Of a DNA stretch of 43,333 nucleotides, positions 24,963 through 32,826 are shown one piece after another. The DNA is from Streptomyces sp. DvalAA-14 (GTDB taxonomy: Bacteria > Actinomycetota > Actinomycetes > Streptomycetales > Streptomycetaceae), in the NCBI RefSeq assembly GCF_900091855.1, contig NZ_FMCH01000067.1, positions 1 to 43,333 on the forward strand. The letters are read 5' to 3'. Under the pieces are notes generated by a model. It was not told the origin of the DNA, made no database searches, and saw only the letters and a list, made by a program, of their open reading frames with translations. Every line of letters begins with the position of its first letter. Position 1 is the stretch's first letter. The translations under genes and the position numbers were made by a program.

Positions 24963-25205
24963 TCAGCCGGGGTCCGGTGGGGCTTGGAGTCTGGTCAGGG
25001 CGCTGGTGATCACATGGGTCCAGGGCCAGTGGCGGGCCAGGCGGAGGATGCGTTGGCGGCCGGTGGTGATCAGGCGGGCGGCGGTGCAGGACAGTTGGAG
25101 CCGCAGGCGTTTGGGTTCCCAGCGGCGGGCTTGGCCGGTCAGCGCGAGCATCGGCATATAGGCCAGTGCGAGCTGGACGATCTCCAGCCAGAGCTGGTTG
25201 CTCCC
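24963..25205 (-). pseudogene. IS1380-type transposase C-terminal fragment
   Basis: The reading NQLWLEIVQLALAYMPMLAL, then RRWEPKRLRLQLSCTAARLI and LARHWPWTHVITSALTRLQA before a stop matches the C-terminal end of IS1380-family transposases. About 80 residues remain of roughly 450, and the DDE core is absent. The neighbouring stretch 24806-24962 and the 279 bp from 25206 to 25484 contain no gene I can support. Confidence 0.65.
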
Positions 25206-25484
25206 TCGCCTCCCGTGCCTTCGCCTGCTGTCCTGCCAGACGGCAAGCGCTGGCTAGATGCGCGTTGGCGCTGGCCGCCATACCGGTAGGATCGGTCGTC
25301 GGAGTCAGGAGCCCGCCCTGCGGCGGCACCGCGCGTCGGACACAGGGGCGCCCGATTCCAGGGGCCGCCGCCGTACCGACTATAACCGCGGAACCGTAGC
25401 CGGCACATCGGTCCCGCGAGGGACGAATCGCCCACGCTCGCGCCCTACCTTCGGACCCGTTACCTCACAGGGCTGGAGGACGCG

Positions 25485-26894
25485 GTGCGATTGGTGGACG
25501 CGATGGTTCGGGAGCAGGTGGGCGGAGGCGAACCCGGCGTCGCCGTGGCCGTCACGCAGGAGGGTGTCGTCGTCCACCAGGGCTGCTACGGCCTTGCTGA
25601 CGTCGAATGGCGGCAACAGGTCACACCGGACACCGTGTTCGCCCTCGCGTCGCTGACCAAGCCGTTCACCGCGCTGGCCGCCGTGCTTCTCGCCCGGGAC
25701 GGCGCCCTGGACCTCGACGCCCCCCTCACCGACTACCTCGACGGATATCCGGACCCGCACGGGCTGCTGCGCCTCCGGCACCTGCTCACCCACACGTCGG
25801 GCATTCCCAATTTCGTGACCGCGCCCGGATTCCTGGACGGCCCGCAGCGCCTGGACCGCTCACCCGAGCAGTTCGTCGGGCTCTTCGCCCACCTGCCGCT
25901 CGATTTCGCCCCGGGAACCCGCTACGGCTACAGCAACTCCGGATATCGGCTGCTGGACCTGATCATCGAGCGGGCGGCAGGCGCTCCGTTCGGACAGGTT
26001 CTCCACGACCGCGTCCTGGCCCCCGCAGGCATGAGCCGCGCCCGGATGCTCGACAACGCGCGGCTTGTCGACCGGCGCGCCCGCGGATACGAGCGCGCCG
26101 ACCCCGACAGCCCCGACGGTCGCAGCATCACCGGCGACGCCGACGGCTGGCGCAACGCCGACTACATCAGCGCCACCGTCACCGGAGGCGCGGGCGGCCT
26201 GGGCGCCACCCTGGAGGATCTGATCGCCTTCGACCACGCGCTGCGCGACCGTCTCCTGGTCGACCGCGCGCTGGAGAAGCGGTTGCACACGCCGGTTGCC
26301 CTGGCCGACGGCCGCACCGAGGGATACGGCCTCGGCTGGGTGCTGAGCCACTACCGCGGCACTCCCACGGTCGGGCACGCCGGTGGTATCGAGGGCTTCT
26401 CCAGTTACTACGGCCGGCTGCCGGAACACGACACCGGGGTCATCGTGCTCAGCAACCGCGGCGGGTTCGACGCCATGGGCCTGGCCCGTCGCCTGATCGA
26501 CCACCTGCTGCGGCTGCCCGAGCCCGCAGCGCGGCTCGCCACCGTCCGGCACCGGCCCGAGCGGTGGACCGGGACGTACACCGACACGGTGGGCGCGTCC
26601 GCCCAGCTCGTAGTCCACGAGGGAGACCTCGTCCTCCTGCATGGCGGACGGCGCCGGCGGATGGTCCCGCTCGACGCGGCGACCTACGCGGATCCCCGGG
26701 ATCCCGGGGTCCTGCTCCGCTGCCACCCCGCCGGGAGCTGGCTGGCGTCCATCACCGTCACCCACCCCTTCACCTGGTTCACCGGCCACCGCCGACAGGA
26801 CGGCGGCGAGCAGCAGGGGAGCGAACCCGTCCACCCGGCAGGACGCGAGTACGGCCGAGGCGGAGCATTGCCCCCAGCCCTAGGCCCTGTCTGA
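25485..26894 (+). CDS. Serine hydrolase of the beta-lactamase (class C/ DD-peptidase) family
   Basis: This 469-residue protein has the catalytic triad of the family. SxxK is in FALASLTKPFTALAAVLLAR (Ser at about 56, Lys at about 59), YxN in RYGYSNSGYRLL, and HxG in TVGHAGGIEGFSSYYG. HLLTHTSGIPNF is a further typical motif. GTG 25485 has GGAGG 7 nt upstream. No signal peptide is visible, so it may act inside the cell as an esterase or peptidase. The C-terminus runs into the left end of the IS element, whose bases supply the stop. Without the insertion the frame would have gone on about a dozen codons past the CTAG target. Confidence 0.88.
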   Translation: MRLVDAMVREQVGGGEPGVAVAVTQEGVVVHQGCYGLADVEWRQQVTPDTVFALASLTKPFTALAAVLLARDGALDLDAPLTDYLDGYPDPHGLLRLRHLLTHTSGIPNFVTAPGFLDGPQRLDRSPEQFVGLFAHLPLDFAPGTRYGYSNSGYRLLDLIIERAAGAPFGQVLHDRVLAPAGMSRARMLDNARLVDRRARGYERADPDSPDGRSITGDADGWRNADYISATVTGGAGGLGATLEDLIAFDHALRDRLLVDRALEKRLHTPVALADGRTEGYGLGWVLSHYRGTPTVGHAGGIEGFSSYYGRLPEHDTGVIVLSNRGGFDAMGLARRLIDHLLRLPEPAARLATVRHRPERWTGTYTDTVGASAQLVVHEGDLVLLHGGRRRRMVPLDAATYADPRDPGVLLRCHPAGSWLASITVTHPFTWFTGHRRQDGGEQQGSEPVHPAGREYGRGGALPPALGPV

Positions 26895-26905
26895 CAAATG
26901 ATCAT
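26884..26905 (+). repeat. Left terminal inverted repeat
   Basis: It begins GCCCTGTCTGACAAATGATC and matches the inverse of 28135-28156 except at two positions. It provides the TGA stop of the hydrolase gene at 26892. Confidence 0.85.
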
Positions 26906-26959
26906 CCCTGTGATGAGGCGGGGGTTGCCGTGCTGGTTCAGCCGAGCGATGCTGGGCCG

Positions 26960-27244
26960 ATGCCAGGGCAGCGGAAGAGGCGTCAGCGACAGGACCTGGG
27001 CCGCAGGGCCGCCAGCGCATCGACTCTCGAGTCCGGCAGCTGGAAGGTGCTCTTCGAGACCCAGGAGGAGTCGGAATGGCGGGCTCACCTCCGTGGCCTC
27101 CGCGCCGCCGACGGCCAGATCGACTGGGCGATGACTCGGATCGACACGTTGTGTGGCCGGCTGAGCCAGCCGACCACCTATCGGTTGAGTCTGTTCGTGC
27201 CGGATCCAGAGGGTGGTCCCGGCCGGAGCCGCCCTGATAATTGA
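26960..27244 (+). CDS. Small hypothetical protein carried inside the IS element
   Basis: This 94-residue ORF begins at ATG 26960 with a basic N-terminus (PGQRKRRQRQDLGRRAAS). A more regular domain follows, with SWKVLFETQEESEWRAHLRG, IDWAMTRIDTLCGRLSQPTT and YRLSLFVPD. I recall similar short proteins in streptomycetes but know no function. It has no DNA-binding motif typical of IS accessory proteins. It sits between the outer left repeat and an inner repeat-like sequence, so it would move with the element as a passenger. Confidence 0.65.
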   Translation: MPGQRKRRQRQDLGRRAASASTLESGSWKVLFETQEESEWRAHLRGLRAADGQIDWAMTRIDTLCGRLSQPTTYRLSLFVPDPEGGPGRSRPDN

Positions 27245-27246
27245 TC
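27231..27246 (+). repeat. Inner copy of the IS left end
   Basis: GCCCTGATAATTGATC resembles the terminal repeat with four bases missing. It stands directly before the transposase start, where the left end of an ordinary IS427-type element would lie. Confidence 0.55.
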
Positions 27247-27248
27247 TT

Positions 27249-27674
27249 GTGGCTGGTCGTGGTGAGTTGACGGATTCGGCGTGGGAGCGGATAGCTCCGT
27301 TGTTGCCGGTGCTGGATGGTCGGGGGCGGCCCTGGCGGGATCATCGGCAGGTGATCGATGGGGTGTTGTGGCGCTTGCGGACGGGGGCTCCGTGGCGGGA
27401 TCTGCCGGAGCGGTATGGGCCGTGGCAGACGGTTTACGAGCGGTTCGCCCGGTGGGAGTCCGACGGCACGTGGGCCCGGTTGCTGGAGCACGTTCAGGTC
27501 CGTGACGATGCGGTCGGCCGCGTGGAGTGGACGGTTTCGGTGGACTCCACCGTCAACCGGGCTCACCAGCATGCCGCGGGTGCCCGGAAAAAGGGGCCCC
27601 TGGCGGGGACAAACTGGAGGATCCGCAACGCTCGGCGGCGCGGCAGGCCCTCGGCCGGTCCCGCGGCGGACTGA
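27249..27674 (+). CDS. IS5-family transposase, ORF A
   Basis: Starting at GTG 27249, it reads ELTDSAWERIAPLLPVLDGR, VIDGVLWRLRTGAPWRDLPE and YGPWQTVYERFARWESDG, the DUF4096-type N-terminal domain of IS427 transposases. SVDSTVNRAHQHAAG holds the first catalytic Asp. Past the A5G4 run at 27588-27596 it loses similarity and stops at 27674. A -1 frame shift near that run would join it to ORF B. Confidence 0.88.
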   Translation: MAGRGELTDSAWERIAPLLPVLDGRGRPWRDHRQVIDGVLWRLRTGAPWRDLPERYGPWQTVYERFARWESDGTWARLLEHVQVRDDAVGRVEWTVSVDSTVNRAHQHAAGARKKGPLAGTNWRIRNARRRGRPSAGPAAD

Positions 27675-28138
27675 CCGCGAAGGTCCACCTGGCGGTGGAC
27701 GGCCGTGGCCTGCCCCTGTCGTTTGTCGTGACGGCCGGGAACGTGAACGACTCCACGATGTTCGACGCGGTGCTGGACGCCATCAAGGTGCCCCGTGCCA
27801 CGGTCGGCAGGCCGCGACGCCGTCCCGACCGGGTGCTGGCCGACAAGGCGTACTCCTCCCGGGCCGTCCGGGCAGGCCTGCGGCGACGCGGCATCCGGGC
27901 CACCATCCCCGAACGCTCCGACCAGGTGGCCAACCGCAAGCGGCGCGGCACCCGCGGCGGCCGACCACCGGCCTTCGACAAAGAGCAGTACAAGGGCCGC
28001 AACGTGGTCGAGCGCTGCTTCAACCGTCTCAAGCAGTTCCGCGCGATCGCGACCCGCTTCGACAAGCTCGCTGTCCGCTACCAGTCGGGACTGCACCTGG
28101 CCTCGCTCATCTTGTGGCTCCGCGACACCACAGCATGA
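27527..28138 (+). CDS. IS5-family transposase, ORF B (made by frame shifting)
   Basis: From about 27593 this frame continues the transposase: ALGRSRGGLTAKVHLAVDGR, VVTAGNVNDSTMFDAVLDAI (second Asp), VLADKAYSSRAVRAGLRRRG and VVERCFNRLKQFRAIATRFD (catalytic Glu). Together with ORF A the full DDE core is present. The stop lies within the right inverted repeat. The front part of the ORF up to the A5G4 run is out of frame with the real protein. Confidence 0.88.
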   Translation: MDGFGGLHRQPGSPACRGCPEKGAPGGDKLEDPQRSAARQALGRSRGGLTAKVHLAVDGRGLPLSFVVTAGNVNDSTMFDAVLDAIKVPRATVGRPRRRPDRVLADKAYSSRAVRAGLRRRGIRATIPERSDQVANRKRRGTRGGRPPAFDKEQYKGRNVVERCFNRLKQFRAIATRFDKLAVRYQSGLHLASLILWLRDTTA

Positions 28139-28156
28139 TCATTTATCAGACACGGC
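28135..28156 (-). repeat. Right terminal inverted repeat
   Basis: Read on the minus strand it begins GCCGTGTCTGATAAATGATC. It is followed outward by the second CTAG. Confidence 0.85.
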
Positions 28157-28183
28157 CTAGCCCCCGCCCGTCAGTCTCAGCCC

Positions 28184-28790
28184 TCACCCCTTCGGCCGTA
28201 GCCGAGCGCGCGGCGATCGGCACGACCCCCGATACGGCGTTGGGTCAAAGCCGGCACGGCCGAACATCTGACGCTTGAACATTTTGATCTTGTTGTTGTG
28301 GCCCTCGACCGCGCCCGAGCTGTAGCTCAGACTCAGCCCGGCGACGACAGCGTCGAGGTCTTGGAGGAGGCCGACGGCGAGGGTGTGCACTGCCGGGACC
28401 TGGTCAGCCCGGACCGCAGCGATCCACTCCTTGAGCTGCCTGCCACGTCGATCGTTCATGACCTCGGCGAAGGCCCGGACGTGCCGGGCCGCGGCGGCCA
28501 GGGCCGGGACCCGGGCCAGAATCTCCTTCAGACGCTGGGCGTCGTCGGCGTCGAGCCGGTCGGGGTGCCGGGTGATCCAGCCGGTGACGTCGCGGACCGA
28601 GGGCCTGCGCCGCGGCGGGTCCTGGCGCGGGAACGCCTGGCGGAGCCGGTGGACGTACTTGCGGACGATCTGCTCCTTGCCAGGGAAGCCGCGCTAGACG
28701 ATCTCCTCGAACAGGCGACGCGCGTTGGTGCAGCCCCGCGCGAACCGCTGGTCGATGTGCGGCTTGAACGGGTCGAGGATGCCGGCCCTC
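28184..28790 (-). pseudogene. ISL3-family transposase C-terminal fragment with an in-frame amber
   Basis: From about 28790 leftwards the frame reads RAGILDPFKPHIDQRFARGC and TNARRLFEEIV. A TAG at 28694-28696 follows, and then RGFPGKEQIVRKYVHRLRQA, RLKEILARVPALAAAARHV and SGAVEGHNNKIKMFKRQMFG. This is the C-terminal half of ISL3 transposases. The catalytic N-terminal part is missing and the last residues after GRAGFD differ from the family. It is fused in frame to the serine-recombinase remnant on its upstream side. Confidence 0.8.
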
Positions 28791-29517
28791 ATGGTCGAGG
28801 ACCACTTCGCGGACTGCGGCGGCGTGATGCCTTCCTGGTTGAAGCGGGTGGCGATGCTGTAGGCGGTTTCGCCGGTCAGGCATTGGGCGTAGACGCGGCG
28901 GACAACTGCGGTCTCTGGGCCGAGGGGCTTGCCCTTGTCCGGGCCGGTGCGGATCCATCCGTAGGGGATGCGGCCCTGGATCCTGCCTTGTTGTGCGGCG
29001 GCCAGGTGCATGCGGGCGACGCGGCGGGAGGAGTCCTCGGAGGACTTCAGCGCCATCACGCACATCATGCGGGCCATGTGGCGGTCGTTGTCGTTGATCA
29101 GGTTCATCCGCCCGCCGGTGGCGCCGATCGCCGGCCGCTAGACGTACTCGATGATGTCGATCAGGTCTTCGAGGTCGCGCGGTTGGCGGACCAGGCGGTC
29201 CAGGTCGTAGAAGACGACGCCGTCGACGACACCGGCCGCCAGGTCCGCGAGCAGCTGGTGGAACCTGGGGCGGACCACGATCCAGTCGACGGAACCGTCG
29301 GGGCGGACGACCTTGCGCTTCTTGAACGCCGAGGTGTCGTTCTCCCGGTAGACCTTCGCGAACGGGCCCCAGCGAAGGTGGCGGCGGGTGTGTTCGGTGT
29401 CCTCGCTCTGCCGCTCGACGCCGGCCTCCAGACCGAAGCGGTCCGAGGAGATCCGCAGATACGCCCTGGGCGCTTCGGGACGTAAGCCGAGAGTTGGTCG
29501 AAGAGATTGAGGGTCAC
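28791..29517 (-). pseudogene. Serine recombinase (resolvase/integrase) remnant
   Basis: The GTG near 29517 opens TLNLFDQLSAYVPKRP. A one-base shift near 29470 leads to RAYLRISSDRFGLEAGVERQ, where the catalytic Ser is expected. The resolvase domain continues with VYRENDTSAFKKRKVV, VVDGVVFYDLDRLVRQPRDL and IDIIEYV, and then meets TAG at 29138-29140. Past it come GATGGRMNLINDNDRHMARM and the Recombinase domain (GRIPYGWIRTGPDKGK, ETAYSIATRFNQEGITPP). The protein breaks at about 28793 and runs into ISL3 sequence. The frame shift, the stop and the truncation make it inactive. Confidence 0.82.
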
Positions 29518-29696
29518 CCCGCGGCGCCGGGCCCGCGGGGGACGACGAGGTCGTCCCAGGGGGGCAGGGGAGTGCTCACTGGACGCAGCTCCGGGCGCTC
29601 GTGCAGACCGACACCCAGCACTCTCCGCAGAACCCAACGTTTGGCCGCCCCGTGATTCGCCCCTGGGATCTGCCGCTCGCGCGGGGATACTGGACC
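29408..29696. repeat. Segmented duplicate (copy 2, fuller form)
   Basis: This copy contains the recombinase N-terminal segment, about 118 nt of spacer with GACGAC/GTCGTC symmetry (29541-29555), the 73-nt segment, and the promoter of the flavin reductase. Because its parts belong to the genes around it, it looks like the source of the copy at 24653-24797. Confidence 0.75.
29686..29691 (+). promoter_or_regulatory. -10 hexamer GATACT, leaderless-type promoter
   Basis: GATACT ends 7 nt before ATG 29699, so transcription would begin at the start codon. No ribosome site is visible. The hexamer lies in the block duplicated at 24.8 kb. Confidence 0.5.
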
Positions 29697-29698
29697 CT

Positions 29699-30316
29699 AT
29701 GCGTATCAATTTCGACCCCAGCGAGCTGGACCGGAACACCTTCTACAAGCTGCTCACGGCGGTGGTCGTGCCCCGGCCGATCGCCTGGGTGTCGACAACC
29801 AACCGGGACAGCGGAACGGACAACCTCGCCCCGCACAGCTTCTTCACGGTGTCCTGTGTCAGCCCGCCCATCGTGCAGTTCACGTCGGTGGGCCGGAAGG
29901 ACTCGGTGCGGAACGTGGAGGAGACGGGCGAGTTCGTGGTGAACCTTGCGCCCGAGCACATGTTCGAGCAGATCAATCAGACGGCGACGGACTTCCCCTC
30001 CGACGTCAGTGAATTCGACGCGGTGGGGATCGCCCGGGAGCCCAGTCTGCGGGTGAAACCGCCGCGGGTGGCTGCTTCGCCGGTGGCGTTGGAGTGCGAA
30101 TTGCACAGCACGGTACGGCTCGGGGACTCGACGGTGGTGTTCGGCCGGGTGGTGCACGCCGCGGTGTCGGAGGCCGTGATGGTGGACGGCCATCCGGACG
30201 TGAAGAAGCTGCGACCCCTCGCACGGATGGGCAAGAACGAGTGGGGCACGCTCGGTGAGCTCTGGGAGATCAACCGGATCCCGCTGGAGGAGTGGCCGGA
30301 CCTGCTGGGGCGTTGA
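29699..30316 (+). CDS. Flavin reductase family protein (FMN-binding split barrel)
   Basis: This 205-residue protein fits the flavin reductase-like domain: FYKLLTAVVVPRPIAWVSTT, NLAPHSFFTVSCVSPPIVQF, VEETGEFVVNLA and RMGKNEWGTLGELWEINRIP. The VVPRPIAWVST and NLAPxSxF patterns are those of DIM6/NTAB-like FMN-binding enzymes that reduce flavin or act on small aromatic compounds. Its end overlaps the convergent TVP38 gene by 47 nt. The reductant and substrate are unknown. Confidence 0.9.
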   Translation: MRINFDPSELDRNTFYKLLTAVVVPRPIAWVSTTNRDSGTDNLAPHSFFTVSCVSPPIVQFTSVGRKDSVRNVEETGEFVVNLAPEHMFEQINQTATDFPSDVSEFDAVGIAREPSLRVKPPRVAASPVALECELHSTVRLGDSTVVFGRVVHAAVSEAVMVDGHPDVKKLRPLARMGKNEWGTLGELWEINRIPLEEWPDLLGR

Positions 30317-31088
30317 CGATCTCGTCGGACGCAGGATGACGGGTACGGCCGCGGCGGGCCACGGCTGCCGCCGCCACGGCCGTCACCCCCAGAAAGCCCA
30401 GCGACAGCAGGAAGACCGGCGAGGTGGGGGAGGCGGCGCGACTGCCCGCGACCACATAGGCGGCGGTGTTGGCCGCGCTTCCCGCCGCGGTGGCGGTGAG
30501 GAACGGAACCAGCCGGATACGGGACACGGCCGCCGCGTAGTTCGCCGCCGCGAACGGGACTCCCGGGAAGAGCCGCAGCGCCAGCGTGCTGCGGAAGCCG
30601 TGCCGGCTCAACTGCCGGTCCAGCGACAGGACCAGACGGCCGCGCAACAGTGGCCGCAGGGCGTCCCGGCCGAGGAAGCGGCCGAGCAGGAAGGCGAGCC
30701 CGGCGCCCAGCACGGTGCCGACGATGGCCGCCGGCAGGCCGGCGTGGATGCCGTACAGCGCTCCGGCGGCGGCGTTGAGCAGCGGACGCGGTACGAAGGC
30801 GACGGTGGCGAGGCCGTAGGCGAGGGCGAACAGCAGGACGGCGCCGGGGCCGGACGACGTGCGCAGCGGCCAGCCATGCGTCAGAAGGCGTTGCGGCTCC
30901 GATACGAGGGCGATCGCGATCGCCGAGGCCAGGAGCACGACCAGCAGCGCGAACCGGGCCCACGGCGAGAGCGCGGCCCGCGAGCACCGGGCCGCCCATC
31001 CGGCGGCGGGCCGGTCCGGCGAGGGACGGGCCGCGGCGCAGCCGGAGGTGGGCGGGGGAGCGGAGTCGGAGACGGCGGGGTCGACCAC
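30270..31088 (-). CDS. TVP38/TMEM64 family membrane protein
   Basis: This 272-residue protein has a disordered Pro/Ala-rich N-terminus and about 5-6 hydrophobic segments. The SNARE-associated (TVP38) domain shows FVPRPLLNAAAGALYGIHAG, VGTVLGAGLAFLLGRFLGRD, LALRLFPGVPFAAANYAAAV and FLTATAAGSAANTAAYVVAG. The start is taken at GTG 31088. The family is related to DedA and is linked to lipid scrambling and membrane homeostasis; the bacterial role is not well known. It ends inside the flavin reductase gene on the other strand. Confidence 0.87.
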   Translation of the reverse strand: MVDPAVSDSAPPPTSGCAAARPSPDRPAAGWAARCSRAALSPWARFALLVVLLASAIAIALVSEPQRLLTHGWPLRTSSGPGAVLLFALAYGLATVAFVPRPLLNAAAGALYGIHAGLPAAIVGTVLGAGLAFLLGRFLGRDALRPLLRGRLVLSLDRQLSRHGFRSTLALRLFPGVPFAAANYAAAVSRIRLVPFLTATAAGSAANTAAYVVAGSRAASPTSPVFLLSLGFLGVTAVAAAAVARRGRTRHPASDEIVNAPAGPATPPAGSG

Positions 31089-31191
31089 CCGGTGAGCCTA
31101 ACCGAGAGCGCGGCCACCGCGCCCTCGCCGAAGCCCCGTGCCGACTGCCCCCCGCAGACCGGGCCCACCTCACCCCATCCCTGAGCCGCCG

Positions 31192-32415
31192 TCAGCCTGA
31201 CGCCCCCACCCCGTCCGTCACCTCACGCGATCGCGGCCCGCCGGCGGCCACCACGGCCGAGGCACCACCCGGCGCCCGGTGGTCGAGGACGCCCGCGGTG
31301 ATCGCGATCAACAGGCCGATCACCGCCAGCACGGCCCCGACCAGCGCGGGAGACGTCCAGCCCCAGCCGGCGCCGATCGCGATGCCGCCGAGCCAGGCGC
31401 CGCCGGCGTTCGCCAGGTTGAAGGCGGAGTGGTTGGAGGCGGAGGCCATGGTAGGTGCCTGGCGGGCCTTGTTCATGACCAGCATCTGCAGAGGTGTGGT
31501 GGTGAGGAAGCCGACCGCGCCGAGGATCACGACCGCCACCGGGGCCGTCTCCTTGGAACGCGCCGCGTAATGGAAGGCGACCAGCACCACGGACAGCGCG
31601 GCCAGTGAACCGTAGAGGGTCGGCCGCAGCGCGCGGTCGGTGAGCGGTCCGGCGGCGAGGGCCCCCAGCGTCATGCCGATACCGAACAGGGCCAGCAGCA
31701 GGGTGACGGTGGAGTCGGCGAAGCCGGTGACCTCGGTCATCATGGAGGCGAGATAGCTGTAGACGGCGAACACCCCGGCGAAGCCGAACACCGCGGTGAG
31801 AAGGCCGAGCAGCACCTGCGGATCACGCAGCGCCCGTAGCTCCTGGCCGAGACCGGCGTGCTCCTCGTCCGGCAGTCGCGGGACGAGCAGGGCGAGCGAG
31901 GCCAGGGCCAGCACGCCGATCGCCGAGACGACCAGGAAGGTCGCGCGCCAGCCGAGGTTCTGGCCGAGGGCGGTCGCCGCGGGGACCCCGACGATGTTGG
32001 CGACGGTCAGGCCGAGGAACATCGCGGCCACCGCCCGCGCCCTGCGGTCCTCCGCCACCATCCGCGACGCCACCACCGCGCCGACGCCGAAGAAGGCGCC
32101 GTGCGGCAGTCCGGCCAGGAACCGCCCGGCCAGCAGGGTGACATACCCGGGCGCGACGGCGGAGGCCAGATTGCCGACCGTGAACAGGCTCATCAGCAGC
32201 AGGAGCATCCGCTTGCGGGGGATGCGTGAGCCGAGCGCGGTGAGCAGCGGCGCGCCCACCACCACGCCGAGGGCGTACGCGGAGACGAGATAGCCGGCGG
32301 TGGGCACGGAAGTGCCGAGGTCGTGCGCGACGTTGGGCAGCAGACCCATCATCACGAACTCGGTGGTGCCGATGCCGAAGGCGCTGATCGCCAGGGCGAG
32401 TATGGCCAGGGGCAC
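31192..32415 (-). CDS. MFS transporter (DHA1-type drug or arabinose efflux family)
   Basis: This 407-residue exporter has 12 predicted helices. It begins PLAILALAISAFGIGTTEFV, typical of the AraJ/YdhP-like sugar and drug efflux group. Motif A is LLTALGSRIPRKRMLLLLM, and FLAGLPHGAFFGVGAVVASR follows. GTG 32415 was chosen because GAAGGAA stands just upstream; longer readings add low-complexity sequence. It probably exports a small hydrophobic compound. Confidence 0.9.
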   Translation of the reverse strand: MPLAILALAISAFGIGTTEFVMMGLLPNVAHDLGTSVPTAGYLVSAYALGVVVGAPLLTALGSRIPRKRMLLLLMSLFTVGNLASAVAPGYVTLLAGRFLAGLPHGAFFGVGAVVASRMVAEDRRARAVAAMFLGLTVANIVGVPAATALGQNLGWRATFLVVSAIGVLALASLALLVPRLPDEEHAGLGQELRALRDPQVLLGLLTAVFGFAGVFAVYSYLASMMTEVTGFADSTVTLLLALFGIGMTLGALAAGPLTDRALRPTLYGSLAALSVVLVAFHYAARSKETAPVAVVILGAVGFLTTTPLQMLVMNKARQAPTMASASNHSAFNLANAGGAWLGGIAIGAGWGWTSPALVGAVLAVIGLLIAITAGVLDHRAPGGASAVVAAGGPRSREVTDGVGASG

Positions 32416-32826
32416 GGGAGTTCCTTCTCGGGACGGGGCGGGGCGGGGCGGGACATGACGGGACGGGACCGGTGCGGGACAGGTGTTGGGACGGGGACGG
32501 GCGTGGGGCGGGCGGGCGGCAGGTCGGGCCTGCCGCACAGGGGGTGGCTAAGTTCATCGCCGGAACAAATTCTCTCACCCCGGTCATTCCCGGACGCCAC
32601 CAACGGGTGAAGTCGCGCTGACCATCGACCGCACGGGCGTGACAGCGGCCGCCGGCCGACCCCGGCACCGGGAGCCGGCCGGCAGATCTCCCCGCTGTCG
32701 CCCGGCGCGTCGCACCACGCTGCGGCGCGGATGCGACACGCCCGAGCGGCGCCGGTCCGAAAGAACCGGCCCCGGGCGGCGACGGCCCCCGTCGGCGGCC
32801 CAGGTGGCGGCTGGGAGAATCGACCG
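32416..32826. other. Divergent intergenic region with GGGAC runs
   Basis: This 411-bp gap separates the leftward MFS gene from the rightward spermidine-synthase-like gene. Between 32434 and 32500 GGGAC and GGGCG words recur. An AT-richer patch near 32550-32580 may hold the MFS promoter. I see no gene in it. Confidence 0.4.
32516..32536 (-). promoter_or_regulatory. Hairpin/palindrome in the MFS leader
   Basis: GCGGCAGG-TCGGG-CCTGCCGC is an 8-bp perfect inverted repeat about 100 nt upstream of the MFS start. It could be a repressor operator or an mRNA leader hairpin. Confidence 0.4.

Larger units (their letters stand above)
26884..28156 (+). mobile_element. IS5/IS427-type insertion sequence with a passenger ORF
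   Basis: The 1273-bp element is bounded by 22-bp terminal inverted repeats (2 mismatches) and by CTAG on both sides (26880-26883 and 28157-28160), the expected YTAR-type target duplication. It encodes a DDE transposase in two overlapping frames and, on the left, a small unrelated ORF. Its length exceeds the roughly 0.9 kb usual for the group by about the size of that left part. It looks complete and may be active. Confidence 0.85.

Noticed and set aside
24800..25160. Plus-strand ORF starting at the duplicated promoter
   Set aside because: It runs antisense to the IS1380 transposase fragment and has no domain.
28694..29140. Amber readthrough giving a functional recombinase-transposase fusion
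   Set aside because: Both parts also lack essential ends and the recombinase has a frame shift, so decay explains the stops.
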